Positions 26,591-36,160 of a stretch of DNA of 64,000 nucleotides are shown here, one piece after another; positions within the stretch are counted from its first letter, which is position 1; every line of letters begins with the position of its first letter. The stretch covers positions 1 to 64,000 of the forward strand of contig NZ_MVHU01000020.1 of the NCBI RefSeq assembly GCF_002086285.1, given 5' to 3'. The position numbers and the translations under genes were made by a program. This DNA comes from Mycolicibacter kumamotonensis (GTDB lineage Bacteria; Actinomycetota; Actinomycetes; Mycobacteriales; Mycobacteriaceae). Under the pieces are notes generated by a model. That model ran no database searches. It was not told the DNA's origin and worked only from the letters and a program-made list of their open reading frames with translations.

Positions 26591-26696
26591 TGCTGACCTC
26601 CCGATATCTCAAGCCCCCGTGGGGAAGTGCTGGTGAAAAGAATCTATCGGCGACCACCGACAAGTTCTGGCGGCCGGCTACCCGGGGTGTAGCCGC

Positions 26697-26900
26697 TCAC
26701 TCTTCCCGCTCCCCGGCGTTCCACTCGCGGGCAACGGCACGCAACTCGGTGCGTACCGCGGAGCGGCGCCGTTCCGGGCGGTGATGCTTGTCGACCAGCT
26801 GGATTAGGTGCACGCCGACGTCCTCGGCAGTCTGCGCCCACCCATCCCAGCGGGCGACGACGGTGTCCAGCGACGTCAGGTTATCGCCGGGTACCGACAA
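26697..26900 (-). CDS. small helical hypothetical protein
   Basis: This frame encodes 67 residues from a TTG. The composition is soluble and helical (TVVARWDGWAQTAEDVGVHLIQLVDKHHRPERRR...). It precedes the recombinase-tail-like gene on the same strand by about 107 bp. A small inverted repeat (CGACA-GTTAT-TGTCG near 26,921-26,935) lies upstream and could be its operator or that of the divergent gene. No family recognised; the evidence for a real gene is modest. Confidence 0.4.
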   Translation of the reverse strand: MSVPGDNLTSLDTVVARWDGWAQTAEDVGVHLIQLVDKHHRPERRRSAVRTELRAVAREWNAGEREE

Positions 26901-26957
26901 CTCTCGTCCGCCGATCGATCGACAGTTATTGTCGGACCCCTTGGCTAATTTCGAGTC

Positions 26958-27635
26958 ATGGACGAACCACCTTTAGATTGGCCCGGCGTGTTGGAACTCT
27001 CCCTGCTTCCGGAGGAAGCCATCACCGCCGGGCACCGACTTGCCGATGCGGCCGAGGCCGGTGACTGGCCGGCACTGTTCGATCTGCTGGACGCCATCCC
27101 CGCGCTCAGCGTCAACCAGTGGCGGCCCGGCGCCGCGGCCTGGCTCACCCCGCTGCACCAGGCCGCCCGCCACGGGGCACCGGCGAAAGTCTTTGCCGCG
27201 CTGCTCGATCGCGGCGCACTGCGCGGCCTGCGCGACGCCCGCGGCTTCACCGCCTACGACATCGCCGAGGACATCGGGCATCCCACGGAACTGATCTCCG
27301 CGCTGACTCCGCCGCCGTCGCCGCTGTCGGCCGAACGGGTCCGCAGCCTCGACGCCAACCTGGAGTGGGCCATCGACGGCGTCATCCGCAGCGCGCAGCT
27401 TTTCGACGGCCACGACGACCACGCCCTGCGACGGATGTTGCGCTATCCCCCGGTGGCCGTGCTGCACGAAGCCCCCGGCCACGCGGTGCGCCTGGCGATC
27501 CCGGGGCTATCCGGCGGAGTCCGGGTGACGCTGCGGCGCGGCTACCTGGAGGCGGTGAGCGGGCTCGGGCCCACCGCACAGACCCACGTGATCACCCACC
27601 GCGGTGTGGTGCTGACCACAGAGGGCCGCACCTGA
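26958..27635 (+). CDS. ankyrin-repeat-like protein
   Basis: This encodes 225 residues from the ATG at 26958. Residues 28-115 hold two to three ankyrin-type units, with TPLHQAARHGAPAKVFAALLDRGALRGLRDARGFTAYDIAEDIGHPTELISAL the clearest. The C-terminal half is a separate domain with alternating strands and no known motif. Ankyrin units bind other proteins; the partner is unknown. It lies 22 bp upstream of the SDR gene and is probably cotranscribed. Confidence 0.75.
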   Translation: MDEPPLDWPGVLELSLLPEEAITAGHRLADAAEAGDWPALFDLLDAIPALSVNQWRPGAAAWLTPLHQAARHGAPAKVFAALLDRGALRGLRDARGFTAYDIAEDIGHPTELISALTPPPSPLSAERVRSLDANLEWAIDGVIRSAQLFDGHDDHALRRMLRYPPVAVLHEAPGHAVRLAIPGLSGGVRVTLRRGYLEAVSGLGPTAQTHVITHRGVVLTTEGRT

Positions 27636-27657
27636 TCCGTCGCGTAACGTGACGACC

Positions 27658-28533
27658 ATGGCTTTCCGACTCGCCGACACACCCGATCAGCACGGCCGCA
27701 CCTTCGTGGTGACCGGCGCCAACGGCGGACTGGGCGAAGTCGTCACCCGAACCCTGGCCGCCAAGGGCGCCAGCGTGGTGATGGCCTGCCGCAACACCGC
27801 CAAGGCCCAGCAGATCGCCGACGGCATCGACGGCGACGTCTCTGTGGCGGCACTGGATCTGGGCAGCCTGGAGTCGGTACGCGACTTCGCCGCCCAGCAG
27901 GGCGGCTTCGACGTGCTGGTCAACAACGCCGGGATCATGAACATCCCGCTGAAACGGACGGCCGACGGGTTCGAGATGCAGTTCGGTGTCAATCACCTCG
28001 GGCACTTCGCGCTGACCGGCCTGCTGCTGGACCGCATCGGCGACCGGGTGGTGACGGTATCGAGCATCGCACACAAGCAGACCCCGAAGTTCTGGATCGA
28101 CGACCTCAACTACAAGAACCGGTTCTACCAGCGCAACCTGGCCTATGCGCAGTCCAAGCTGGCCAATCTGATGTTCGCCCGCGAGCTGCAGCGCCGACTG
28201 CGCGCGGCCGGCTCGCCGCTGCGCTCCTACGCGGTACACCCCGGCGTGTCGGCCACCGAGTTGTTCGACAACGACAAGACGCTGCCCGGCTTGGTCACCA
28301 AGTACGGTCTGGCGGTGCTGGGCCAGCGCCCCGAGCGGGCCGCCGAGTCGATCGTGTTCGCCGCCACCGTCGCCGACGCCGACCCGGACGCCTACTGGGG
28401 GCCGACGAAGCTCAACCAGTCGCGCGGCCCGATGGGGCCATGCCCGTCGAACAAGCTGTCGAAGGACCAGCAGCTGTGGCGGCGGCTGTGGGAGGAGTCG
28501 GAGAAGATGACCGGGGTCAGCTACCCGGTGTGA
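27658..28533 (+). CDS. short-chain dehydrogenase/reductase
   Basis: This encodes 291 residues from the ATG at 27658; a GTG three codons earlier is possible. The cofactor motif is TGANGGLG (about residues 19-26), NNAG follows near 87, the catalytic serine lies in VSSIAH, and the YxxxK motif is YAQSK. The retinol-dehydrogenase-like type is indicated by NHLGHFALTGLLL. It likely uses NADP(H), since the second strand ends in ACRNTAKA. The substrate is unknown; many mycobacterial paralogues exist. Confidence 0.92.
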   Translation: MAFRLADTPDQHGRTFVVTGANGGLGEVVTRTLAAKGASVVMACRNTAKAQQIADGIDGDVSVAALDLGSLESVRDFAAQQGGFDVLVNNAGIMNIPLKRTADGFEMQFGVNHLGHFALTGLLLDRIGDRVVTVSSIAHKQTPKFWIDDLNYKNRFYQRNLAYAQSKLANLMFARELQRRLRAAGSPLRSYAVHPGVSATELFDNDKTLPGLVTKYGLAVLGQRPERAAESIVFAATVADADPDAYWGPTKLNQSRGPMGPCPSNKLSKDQQLWRRLWEESEKMTGVSYPV

Positions 28534-28889
28534 CCCGGCGCGCCCCGCTGGGACCCGTCGCCGCCCGGGGGCACAGCACGTCGTCGCCTCAACAGCAACA
28601 GCCGTCACGGCGCCGGGGGTATGTGAGTGTTGCCCGCCTTCGAGCGACAGCTGGCGTCGGGTCGGGCAACTCGGCGCCGACGCCCGCCCTCACGAGCCGA
28701 CATAATCTCTGTTGTCGCTCGGAGGTGGGCACACCTCATGCCACTTCCCTGCGGTGACGGGAGTGACGCACGGGACTCCGCCCCCATCACCTGGCGGCGA
28801 GGCGGCAGACAAATTAGCCCTCCACCCCAGCTCACCGGTTAAGTTGTGGCGAGCCGCAATCTGCGGCACCAGACGGACCGAAAGTGATC
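28534..28889. other. 356-base intergenic region, nothing clear
   Basis: Short frames exist on both strands, but none has a convincing start or conserved motif. The region holds the probable promoter and leader of the large membrane protein gene that follows. I looked for riboswitch-like conserved blocks and did not recognise any. The ribosome site before 28890 is weak. Confidence 0.5.
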
Positions 28890-31256
28890 ATGCGAGTTGA
28901 GGGGCGCGACGTCGCCGTCACCGGCAACCTGCTGCAGCCGCTGACCCGACGCACCAACGACATTCTGCGTCTGGTGCTGGCGGCGTTGTTCCTCGCGACG
29001 GTCATCACCAGCTCGCTGGTCACCCGCTACGAGTGGGTGGCGCTGGAACGCTCGGTGTCCCAGATCGTCGGGGTGCTCTCCCCGACCCACGCCAACCAGG
29101 TCTACCTGGCCTACGGCATAGCAATCGTGGTGCTGCCGTTCGCCATCCTGATCGGCCTGGTCGTCTCCCGGCAATGGAAACTGCTGGCCGCCTACGCGGT
29201 CGCCGGGCTGCTCGCGGTCGCGTCGCTGTCGATCCGCAGCAACGGGTTGGCGGCACCGCGGTGGCACTTCGACCTGTCCGAACGGCTGGCCACCACGCTG
29301 GCCCAGTTCCTCGACGACCCGCGGTGGATCGCCATGCTCGCCGCGATGCTCACCGTCTCCGGCCCGTGGCTGCCGGCCCGCTGGCGGCGCTGGTGGTGGG
29401 CACTGCTGCTGGCGTTCGTGCCGATCCACCTGGTGGTCAGCGCGATCGTGCCGGCCCGCTCACTGCTGGGACTGGCCGTCGGCTGGTTCGTCGGAGCCCT
29501 GGTCATCCTGATCGTCGGCACCCCCGCACTGGAGGTGCCGCTGGACGGCACCGTGCGCACCCTGGCCCGCCGCGGCTGCACCGTCACCGAGCTCACCGTG
29601 GTCCGCCCGGCCGGGCGCGGGCCGCTGGTGCTGTCCACCGTCGGCAAGCACCCGGCGATCATCGAGCTGTACGGCCCCAACCAGCGCAGCGGCGGCGCAC
29701 TGCGGCAGCTCTGGCGCAAGCTGCGGCTGCGCACCACCGAGACCGCGCCGCTGCACGCCTCGCTGCACCGCGCCGTCGAGCACCGCGCGCTGATGGCGAT
29801 CGCCATCGCCGAGACCGGGGTCGCCAACACCGACACCGTGGCGGTGGCCTCCCTGGACCGGGGCTGGACCCTGTACGCGCACACCCCGCCGCGCGGGGTG
29901 CCGATCGCCGACGCCGTCGCCAGCACCCCGGTGGGCCACGCGTGGAAGGCGTTGCGGCGGCTGCACGATCAGCAGATCTCGCAGGGTGATCTGCGTGCCA
30001 AGGAGATGACGGTCGACGGCGACCGGGTGCTGTTCGGCGGTTTCGGCAACGCCGAATACGGCGCCACCGACACCCAGCTGCAGTCCGATATCGCCCAGTT
30101 GCTGGTGACGACGTCATCGCTGTACGACGCATCGTCGGCGGTGGCCGCGGCCATCGAGCACTTCGGTCGCACCGCGGTGCTGGCCGCCTCACGCCGTCTC
30201 ACGAAATCGGCCGTGCCGTCCCGGCTTCGCAAAGCGGTGCCCGAGGTCGGCGCGGTGATCTCGGCCGCCCGCGAAGAGGTCAAACGGCAGACCAACACCG
30301 ATGCGATCCACACCAAGACCATCACCCGCTTCACCCGCAGCCAGCTGATCCAGCTGGTGCTGCTGGTCGGGCTGGTCTACGTCGCCTATCCGTTCATCAG
30401 CCAGGTCCCGACGTTCTTTTCCCAACTGCGGCACGCGAACTGGTCCTGGGCGCTGGTGGGGCTGATCGTGTCGTCGCTGACCTATGTCGGTGCCGCCGGG
30501 GCCCTGTGGGCGTGCGCCAACGGCGCGGTCAGCTTCCGCAACCTGGCGATCATGCAGGTGGCCAACACCTTTGCCGCCACCACCACCCCGGCCGGTGTGG
30601 GCGGGCTGGCGTTGAGCACCCGATTTCTGGTCAAGGGCGGGCTGAGTGCCCTGCGAGCCACCGCCGCGGTCGCCTTGCAGCAGTCGGTGCAGGTGATCGT
30701 GCACGTGATCCTGCTGATCATCTTCACCACCGCGGCAGGCGCCCGGGCCGACCTGTCCCATTTCGTACCCAGCGCGACCATGCTGTACCTGATCGCCGGG
30801 GTGGCCTTGGGCCTGGCCGGCATCTTCTTGCTGGTGCCCAACCTGCGCCGGTGGTTGACCACGGCACTGCGCCCGCGCCTCACCGAGGTCACCGCCGACC
30901 TGCTCGAGCTGGCCCGCGAACCCAAGCGGCTGGCGCTGATCGTGCTGGGCGCGGCCGGCACCACCCTGGGTGCGGCCCTGGCACTGTGGGCCAGCGTGGA
31001 AGCCTTCGGCGGCAACACCTCGTTCGTCACCGTCACGGTGGTGACGATGGTCGGCGGCACCCTGGCCTCGGCCGCCCCGACTCCCGGCGGGGTCGGCGCC
31101 GTGGAGGCCGCCCTGATCGGTGGGCTGGCCGCATTCGGTGTCCCCGCCGCGCTGGCGGTCCCGTCGGTGCTGCTGTATCGGGTATTGACCTGCTGGCTGC
31201 CGGTGTTCGTCGGCTGGCCGGTGATGCGCTGGCTGACCGAGAACGAGATGATCTGA
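28890..31256 (+). CDS. LPG-synthase-type transmembrane flippase-like protein
   Basis: This encodes 788 residues from the ATG at 28890. The N-terminal third has about six membrane helices. A middle soluble part (about residues 215-480) follows and contains a kinase-like remnant pattern (RRLHDQQISQGDLRAKEM). The C-terminal part has about eight helices with the family mark NTFAATTTPAGVGGLALSTRFL and TPGGVGAVEAALIGGL. That tail matches the UPF0104 domain found in MprF/AglD-type proteins, which move or modify lipids across the membrane. There is no lysyl-transferase domain. I infer a lipid flippase linked to a pseudokinase-like domain; the lipid is unknown. Confidence 0.85.
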   Translation: MRVEGRDVAVTGNLLQPLTRRTNDILRLVLAALFLATVITSSLVTRYEWVALERSVSQIVGVLSPTHANQVYLAYGIAIVVLPFAILIGLVVSRQWKLLAAYAVAGLLAVASLSIRSNGLAAPRWHFDLSERLATTLAQFLDDPRWIAMLAAMLTVSGPWLPARWRRWWWALLLAFVPIHLVVSAIVPARSLLGLAVGWFVGALVILIVGTPALEVPLDGTVRTLARRGCTVTELTVVRPAGRGPLVLSTVGKHPAIIELYGPNQRSGGALRQLWRKLRLRTTETAPLHASLHRAVEHRALMAIAIAETGVANTDTVAVASLDRGWTLYAHTPPRGVPIADAVASTPVGHAWKALRRLHDQQISQGDLRAKEMTVDGDRVLFGGFGNAEYGATDTQLQSDIAQLLVTTSSLYDASSAVAAAIEHFGRTAVLAASRRLTKSAVPSRLRKAVPEVGAVISAAREEVKRQTNTDAIHTKTITRFTRSQLIQLVLLVGLVYVAYPFISQVPTFFSQLRHANWSWALVGLIVSSLTYVGAAGALWACANGAVSFRNLAIMQVANTFAATTTPAGVGGLALSTRFLVKGGLSALRATAAVALQQSVQVIVHVILLIIFTTAAGARADLSHFVPSATMLYLIAGVALGLAGIFLLVPNLRRWLTTALRPRLTEVTADLLELAREPKRLALIVLGAAGTTLGAALALWASVEAFGGNTSFVTVTVVTMVGGTLASAAPTPGGVGAVEAALIGGLAAFGVPAALAVPSVLLYRVLTCWLPVFVGWPVMRWLTENEMI

Positions 31257-31260
31257 GCCG

Positions 31261-32424
31261 ATGCGGATCGCGATCAGCGGTGCAGGAGTAGCCGGAACGG
31301 CGCTCGCGCACTGGCTGCACCGCACCGGCCACACCCCGACCGTGATCGAACAGGCGCCGGCCTTTCGCTCAGGGGGCTACATGATCGACTTCTGGGGCGT
31401 CGGCTACACCGTGGCCCAGCGGATGGGCATCGAGGCACAGATCCTCGACAAGGGCTACCAGATCGAGTCCGTGCGATCGGTCGGCACCGACGGCCGCATC
31501 CGCGCGGCGTTGAACGCAGGCGTCTTCAAGCACCTGCTCGGCGACGACTTCACCAGCCTGCCGCGCGGTGACCTGGCCGCCACCATCCACACCACCATCG
31601 CCGACTACGTCGAGATGATCTACGGCGACAGCATCACCGGCATCGACGACCACGACGACGGTGTCCGGCTGACCTTCGCCCACGCCGGGCCGCGCGAGTT
31701 CGACCTGGTGATCGGCGCCGACGGACTGCACTCCAACGTGCGCCGGCTGGTGTTCGGCCCGGACACCGATTTCGAGCACTACCTGGGCTGCAAGGTGGCC
31801 GCGGCCGTCGTCGAGGGCTACCGGCCCCGCGACGAACTGGTCTACGTGAGCTACGCGGTGCCGGGCCGCCAGGTGTCCCGGGTCGCGCTGCGCGACGACC
31901 GCACCCTGGTGCTGTTCGTGTTCCGCGACGACTCCCCGGAGGTGGCCGACCCGCGGGCGCAGTTGCACCACCGGTTCGCCGACGCGGGCTGGGAGTGCCC
32001 GCAGCTGTTGGCCGCGGTCGCCGGGGTCGACGACCTGTACTTCGATGTGATCAGCCAGGTCCGGATGAAACGCTGGTCACGGGGGCGGGTGCTGTTGATC
32101 GGCGACGCCGCCGGCTGCATCTCCCTGCTGGGGGGTGAGGGCACCGGCCTGGCCATCACCGAGGCCTACGTGTTGGCCGGCGAGCTGCAGCGGGCCGCCG
32201 GTGACCATCGGCGCGCGTTCGCCGCCTACGAGAAGCGGCTGCGCCCGTTCATCGAAGCCAAACAGTCCAGCGCGACGCAGTTCCTCGGGTTCTTCGCCAC
32301 CCGAACCCGATTCGGGCTGTGGTTTCGCAACCTGGCGATCCGTGCGATGAACCTGCGGCTGCTCACCGGCCTGCTCGCCGGGTCGGTGCGCGACGATTTC
32401 GACCTGCCCGACTACGCGATCTGA
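31261..32424 (+). CDS. FAD-dependent monooxygenase (UbiH/TetX-like)
   Basis: This encodes 387 residues from an ATG 4 bp after the previous stop, so the two genes are probably cotranscribed. FAD-binding motifs are SGAGVAGTALAHWL at the N-terminus, GADGLHSNVRR in the middle, and LIGDAAGCISLLGGEGTGLAITEAY near residue 280. These are the three group A flavoprotein monooxygenase fingerprints. It would hydroxylate a small aromatic or polyketide-like compound using NAD(P)H and O2. The substrate is unknown. Confidence 0.92.
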   Translation: MRIAISGAGVAGTALAHWLHRTGHTPTVIEQAPAFRSGGYMIDFWGVGYTVAQRMGIEAQILDKGYQIESVRSVGTDGRIRAALNAGVFKHLLGDDFTSLPRGDLAATIHTTIADYVEMIYGDSITGIDDHDDGVRLTFAHAGPREFDLVIGADGLHSNVRRLVFGPDTDFEHYLGCKVAAAVVEGYRPRDELVYVSYAVPGRQVSRVALRDDRTLVLFVFRDDSPEVADPRAQLHHRFADAGWECPQLLAAVAGVDDLYFDVISQVRMKRWSRGRVLLIGDAAGCISLLGGEGTGLAITEAYVLAGELQRAAGDHRRAFAAYEKRLRPFIEAKQSSATQFLGFFATRTRFGLWFRNLAIRAMNLRLLTGLLAGSVRDDFDLPDYAI

Positions 32425-32426
32425 CG

Positions 32427-33506
32427 CTATCCGGCCCCGGCCGCCGCATACACCCGGCTCACCTCCGGCTCGGGGTAGCCGGCCGCGGTCGCCGCGGCCC
32501 GCACCGCGTCGCCGACCTTCAGCGTCAGCTCGGCCGGCACCAGCGCGATCACGCAGCCGCCGAACCCGCCGCCGGTCATCCGGGCGCCCAGGGCTCCGGC
32601 CGCCACCGCGGCGTCGACGATCAGGTCCAGATGCGCGGTGGTGATCTCGAAGTCGTCGCGCATCGAGGCGTGCGACGCGGTGAGCAATCGCCCGGCCGCG
32701 GCGAAGTCCAACTCCGCGCACGCCGCAACGAAATCCAGCACCCGCTCGTTCTCGGTCAACACATGCCGGGCCCGGCGGACGTCGACCGGATCGGCGACGC
32801 CGTCGAGCACCTGCACCCCGCGGTGCTGCACCTCCCGCAGCGACGCCACCCCCAGCGCAGCGGCGGCCCGCTCGCACGACGCGCGCCGCGCCGCGTACTC
32901 GCCGTCGACGTGGCCATGGCGCTGGCCGGAGTCGAACAACAACAACGTCACCCCGGAGGCGTCCGGGTCGAAGGGCACCGGGTGCACCGCCACGTCACGG
33001 AAGTCGATCAACAGCGCGGCCGAGACCTCCCCGAACAGCGACGACAGCTGATCGAGCAAACCCGTTGGGGCGCCGACGTAGTCGTTCTCGGCACGCTGAC
33101 CGATCCGGGCCTGCTCGATCCGGTCGATCTGCACCCCGGCGGCCGAGATCAGGGCGCCGAGCACCGCGCACTCCAGGGCCGCCGACGATGATAGACCCGA
33201 ACCGATCGGCACGTCGCTGCTGATCGACAACGTTCCGCCGGGCACCGCAACACCGCGGTCGCGCAAGGCCCAGATCACCCCGGCGACATAGGCCGCCCAG
33301 CCGGTGACTCCGCCGGGGACGGTGTCCAGCGGGATGCGCACCGAGGCGTCGGCGGCATCGGAGAGCACGGTCAGCGTGTCGATCTCGGCGGGGCTGAATG
33401 CGACGGTGGTGCGCTGCGGCAGCGCGATCGGCAGCGCGAAACCCCCGTTGTAGTCGGTGTGTTCACCGATGAGGTTCACCCGGCCCGGCGCGGAATAGCT
33501 GATCAC
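32427..33506 (-). CDS. galK: galactokinase
   Basis: This encodes 359 residues from a GTG that overlaps the galT stop as GTGA. It phosphorylates galactose in the Leloir pathway. Family marks: [24 protein letters not shown] (galactokinase signature), [13 protein letters not shown] (GHMP ATP site), and the C-terminal [16 protein letters not shown]. The length is typical. It is the last gene of the DUF309-galT-galK operon. A UDP-galactose epimerase gene is not seen in this window. Confidence 0.97.
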   Translation of the reverse strand: MISYSAPGRVNLIGEHTDYNGGFALPIALPQRTTVAFSPAEIDTLTVLSDAADASVRIPLDTVPGGVTGWAAYVAGVIWALRDRGVAVPGGTLSISSDVPIGSGLSSSAALECAVLGALISAAGVQIDRIEQARIGQRAENDYVGAPTGLLDQLSSLFGEVSAALLIDFRDVAVHPVPFDPDASGVTLLLFDSGQRHGHVDGEYAARRASCERAAAALGVASLREVQHRGVQVLDGVADPVDVRRARHVLTENERVLDFVAACAELDFAAAGRLLTASHASMRDDFEITTAHLDLIVDAAVAAGALGARMTGGGFGGCVIALVPAELTLKVGDAVRAAATAAGYPEPEVSRVYAAAGAG

Positions 33507-34585
33507 AGTTCACGCAGCCTGGCGGCAACCGACTCCGGGGTGACATCGGCGATGAACGCGTCCATCGCCGATTCCGAGGCCGCCAGATACTTCAACTTGG
33601 TGGCGCTGCGCCGGATCGACATCAATTCGATGTGGAAATACCCGTCGGCCTGCGGCCCGTCGACGCGGTACTGGTGCAGGGCGGCCATATACGGCAGCGG
33701 TGCATCGTAAATACGGTCGAAGCGTCCCAACAGATCTCGGTAGATCTGCGCGAAGTCGTCCAACTCGGCCTCATGCAGCTCGGTCAGGTTGTGCACCCGC
33801 CGATTCGGATACAGGTGCACCTCGACCGGCCAGCGCGCCGCGAACGGCACGAACGCGGTGAAGCAGTCGCTCTGCGCCACGATCCGCGACCCGTCGGCCA
33901 GCTCTGCTGCAAGCAGGTCGGCGAACAGGTTGGTGCCGTGGGTGTTTCGGTGATCGCGGGCCTGTTCCAGCATCGCCGCGGTGCGCGGGGTCAGATAGGG
34001 GTAGCCGTAGATCTGGCCGTGCGGGTGGGCCAGTGTCACCCCGATCTCCTCGCCGCGGTTCTCGAAGCAGAACACCTGCTCGACGCCGGGACGCGCCAGC
34101 ATGTCGGCGGTGCGGTGCCGCCAGGCCTGCACCACCAGCGCGGCGTGCGCCGCGGGCAGGCCGGCGAACGAGCCGGTGTGATCGGCCGAGAAGCAGATCA
34201 CCTCGCAGCGGCCATGCCCGGGTGCGGCAACGAATCCGGAGCCGTCGGGTGGGGTGGCGATCGCGGCCCCGGTCCCGGCCAGGCTGGGGAACCGGTTCTC
34301 GAAGACCACCACGTCGTAGCCGGGCGCGGGCACCTCGCTGGTCAGCCCGCTCGGCCCCGGGCACAGCGGGCAGTCCTCGGCGGGCGGGTGATAGGTGCGG
34401 TCCTGGCGTTGCGCGGCGATGATCACCCACTGGCCGGTGGTGCGGTCGAAGCGCAGCTGCGACGGCTCGGGGTCGCGCGGCGGCAGCGGCCGACGGTCGG
34501 GCACCGGCGCCGGGGTGTGACCGGGCAGGCAGAAGAACAACAGGTCGCGGCCATCGGCGAGCGTCCAGCTCGTCGGGAGGCTCAC
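33503..34585 (-). CDS. galT: galactose-1-phosphate uridylyltransferase
   Basis: This encodes 360 residues from the GTG at 34585, which overlaps the DUF309 stop as GTGA. It exchanges UMP between UDP-glucose and galactose-1-phosphate. The HxH active site is [13 protein letters not shown], and the zinc-linked CPLCPG is present near residue 93. ATP/UDP-binding block [11 protein letters not shown] is intact. The C-terminal half carries [13 protein letters not shown] and [23 protein letters not shown]. Both ends overlap neighbours, so galT and galK are translationally coupled. Confidence 0.97.
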   Translation of the reverse strand: MSLPTSWTLADGRDLLFFCLPGHTPAPVPDRRPLPPRDPEPSQLRFDRTTGQWVIIAAQRQDRTYHPPAEDCPLCPGPSGLTSEVPAPGYDVVVFENRFPSLAGTGAAIATPPDGSGFVAAPGHGRCEVICFSADHTGSFAGLPAAHAALVVQAWRHRTADMLARPGVEQVFCFENRGEEIGVTLAHPHGQIYGYPYLTPRTAAMLEQARDHRNTHGTNLFADLLAAELADGSRIVAQSDCFTAFVPFAARWPVEVHLYPNRRVHNLTELHEAELDDFAQIYRDLLGRFDRIYDAPLPYMAALHQYRVDGPQADGYFHIELMSIRRSATKLKYLAASESAMDAFIADVTPESVAARLREL

Positions 34586-35058
34586 GCGACCAACCGGGGA
34601 TGCAGCCGGTGCGGGTCGATCTCGGCACCGGCCGCCAGGTCGTCGGCGAGGCTGGTGGCGAAACGCAACAGGCCGGCGACGTCGATCCCGTACGGTGCCG
34701 GGCCTGGCACCGAGGCTAGACGGTCGGCGCCGCGGCGCAGCAGGCTCACCGCACCGACGACGTTGCCGCGCTGGACGTGGGTGACCCCGACCGCCAGCTG
34801 CGCCAGGCCCTGCCACAGATCGCGTTCGGCGTCGGGCCGGTGTTTCCAGGCGGCTTCGAGCACCTCGTGGGCGTTGAACGCCAGACCGTCGTCGAGCAGC
34901 AGTTGGGCGTAGGCCAGCGTCTGCGCCGGTGGCAGGTCGAGATCGTCGGGAACGCCTTCGACCCCGCCCTGGCTGCCGCGGGGCAGCGGGCGACCCAGCC
35001 GGTCCCGCGGGCGGGCGTTGCGGGGGCGGCCGGAGTCGTCGCGGTCGCGGGTTGTCAC
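34582..35058 (-). CDS. DUF309 family protein
   Basis: This encodes 158 residues from a GTG. The DUF309 core is visible: LLLDDGLAFNAHEVLEAAWKHRPDAERDLWQGLAQLAVGVTHVQRGN, with the family-typical H-E and W-Q-G-L residues. DUF309 proteins are small helical proteins of unknown function. The N-terminal 40 residues are basic and disordered-looking. It is the first gene before galT in the operon; a role in galactose use is not implied by the family. Confidence 0.9.
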   Translation of the reverse strand: MTTRDRDDSGRPRNARPRDRLGRPLPRGSQGGVEGVPDDLDLPPAQTLAYAQLLLDDGLAFNAHEVLEAAWKHRPDAERDLWQGLAQLAVGVTHVQRGNVVGAVSLLRRGADRLASVPGPAPYGIDVAGLLRFATSLADDLAAGAEIDPHRLHPRLVA

Positions 35059-35079
35059 CCGTTCATCATGACAAGTGGG

Positions 35080-35868
35080 TCACGCCGCCGGTTTGGCGGC
35101 GATCACCTCGATGGCCGCCATGTGGTTGCGGTGGCGGCGGAACGTCGCGCGCATGTTGAGCACCCGGGCCCGCGCGTCGGAGTCACGCAGCACGTTGAAC
35201 ACGAACCGCAGCGCCCCGAACAGGCCCTCGTCGGCGATCAGCCGGTGCGGTTCGAGCAGCGCCATGGGCGCATAGGAGATCTTCTCCACGGTGAAGCCGG
35301 CCTCGGTGAGCAGCTCGGTCCATTCCGCGGCGGTCAGCGGTCGCGCGTTGACCTTGATCGAACGGGCCAGCGCGGTGCGCACCTCGTCCTTGACGGCCTC
35401 GGGCACGTCGGCGGGCTGCAGCACCATCTCGTGGATGGCGTAGCGGCCGCCGGGCCGCAGCACCCGGAACGCCTCGCGCATGATCTCGGACTTGTGCGCG
35501 TTGGTCTGCATGGTCAGCATGGCTTCGCCGACGACGACGTCGGCGCTGCCGGCGGCCAGCCCGGTCTCCGACGCCTCGCCGGTGACGACCTTTCCGCGGT
35601 CGCCGACCACCGAACGGACCACGCCGGCGGCGTTCGCGTCGGCCTCCACACCGGTGTAGGTGCCGGGAGTGCGCGCCAGGATCTCTTTTGCGGTGCGGCC
35701 CATGCCGGGGGCGAGTTCGACGACGTCGGCGCCGGGCAGCTGCGCGTCGGCCAGCATCCGGTGGGTCAGCCCGAGGCCGCCCGGCCGCAGGACGCGTTTG
35801 CCGAGGCGGGCGAAGAGCCAGTGGCCGGGGAGATCAGCGGTTTTGCGGTCAGACATGGGCAGGGTCAT
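35080..35868 (-). CDS. SAM-dependent methyltransferase, possible iron-regulated
   Basis: This encodes 262 residues from the ATG at 35868 (a second ATG at 35856 is four codons in). The SAM site is VVELAPGMGRTAKEIL (about residues 48-63); the next strand ends GVEADANA; motif III is VLRPGGRYAIHEM. The fold is class I, near the UbiE/cyclopropane type in look, but no lipid-specific mark is seen. An iron-box-like palindrome overlaps the upstream region. The substrate is unknown. Confidence 0.88.
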   Translation of the reverse strand: MTLPMSDRKTADLPGHWLFARLGKRVLRPGGLGLTHRMLADAQLPGADVVELAPGMGRTAKEILARTPGTYTGVEADANAAGVVRSVVGDRGKVVTGEASETGLAAGSADVVVGEAMLTMQTNAHKSEIMREAFRVLRPGGRYAIHEMVLQPADVPEAVKDEVRTALARSIKVNARPLTAAEWTELLTEAGFTVEKISYAPMALLEPHRLIADEGLFGALRFVFNVLRDSDARARVLNMRATFRRHRNHMAAIEVIAAKPAA

Positions 35869-35873
35869 GCGGG

Positions 35874-35892
35874 GAAGGTTAGCCTAGCCATG
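35874..35892. promoter_or_regulatory. IdeR/DtxR iron-box-like palindrome
   Basis: The core AGGTTAGCCTAGCC resembles the mycobacterial iron box (TTAGGTTAGSCTAACCTAA). By eye, 13 of 19 positions agree and the 15-bp core has two mismatches. It lies 6 bp upstream of the methyltransferase start, a position where IdeR would block transcription. Binding is inferred. Confidence 0.4.
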
Positions 35893-36160
35893 TTGCGGCC
35901 GCTAGAGGACTTTAGACCCTGTTTCTCCTTTAAATCGGCGATGGAGCCGGAGAGGTGTCGCCGGCACGCGGTCGGAGCCGCCAGCGCCGTCCACCGCGGC
36001 ACCGGTGACGGCTAGGTCGACCACCACCGTGACGGCGATGCCTCCCCCACAAGCCATCACGGTCGGCGCTAGCGGCTCCATTACTCGACACGACATGCGG
36101 CCACGCCCAGTTCAACGCCACGGCTGGAATAGCACCGAGACCGCCGCGGTTCGTCTCGGC

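Noticed and set aside
28534..28889. Riboswitch or structured leader upstream of the large membrane protein
   Set aside because: I compared it by eye with conserved blocks of cobalamin, SAM-IV and ydaO elements and saw no convincing match.
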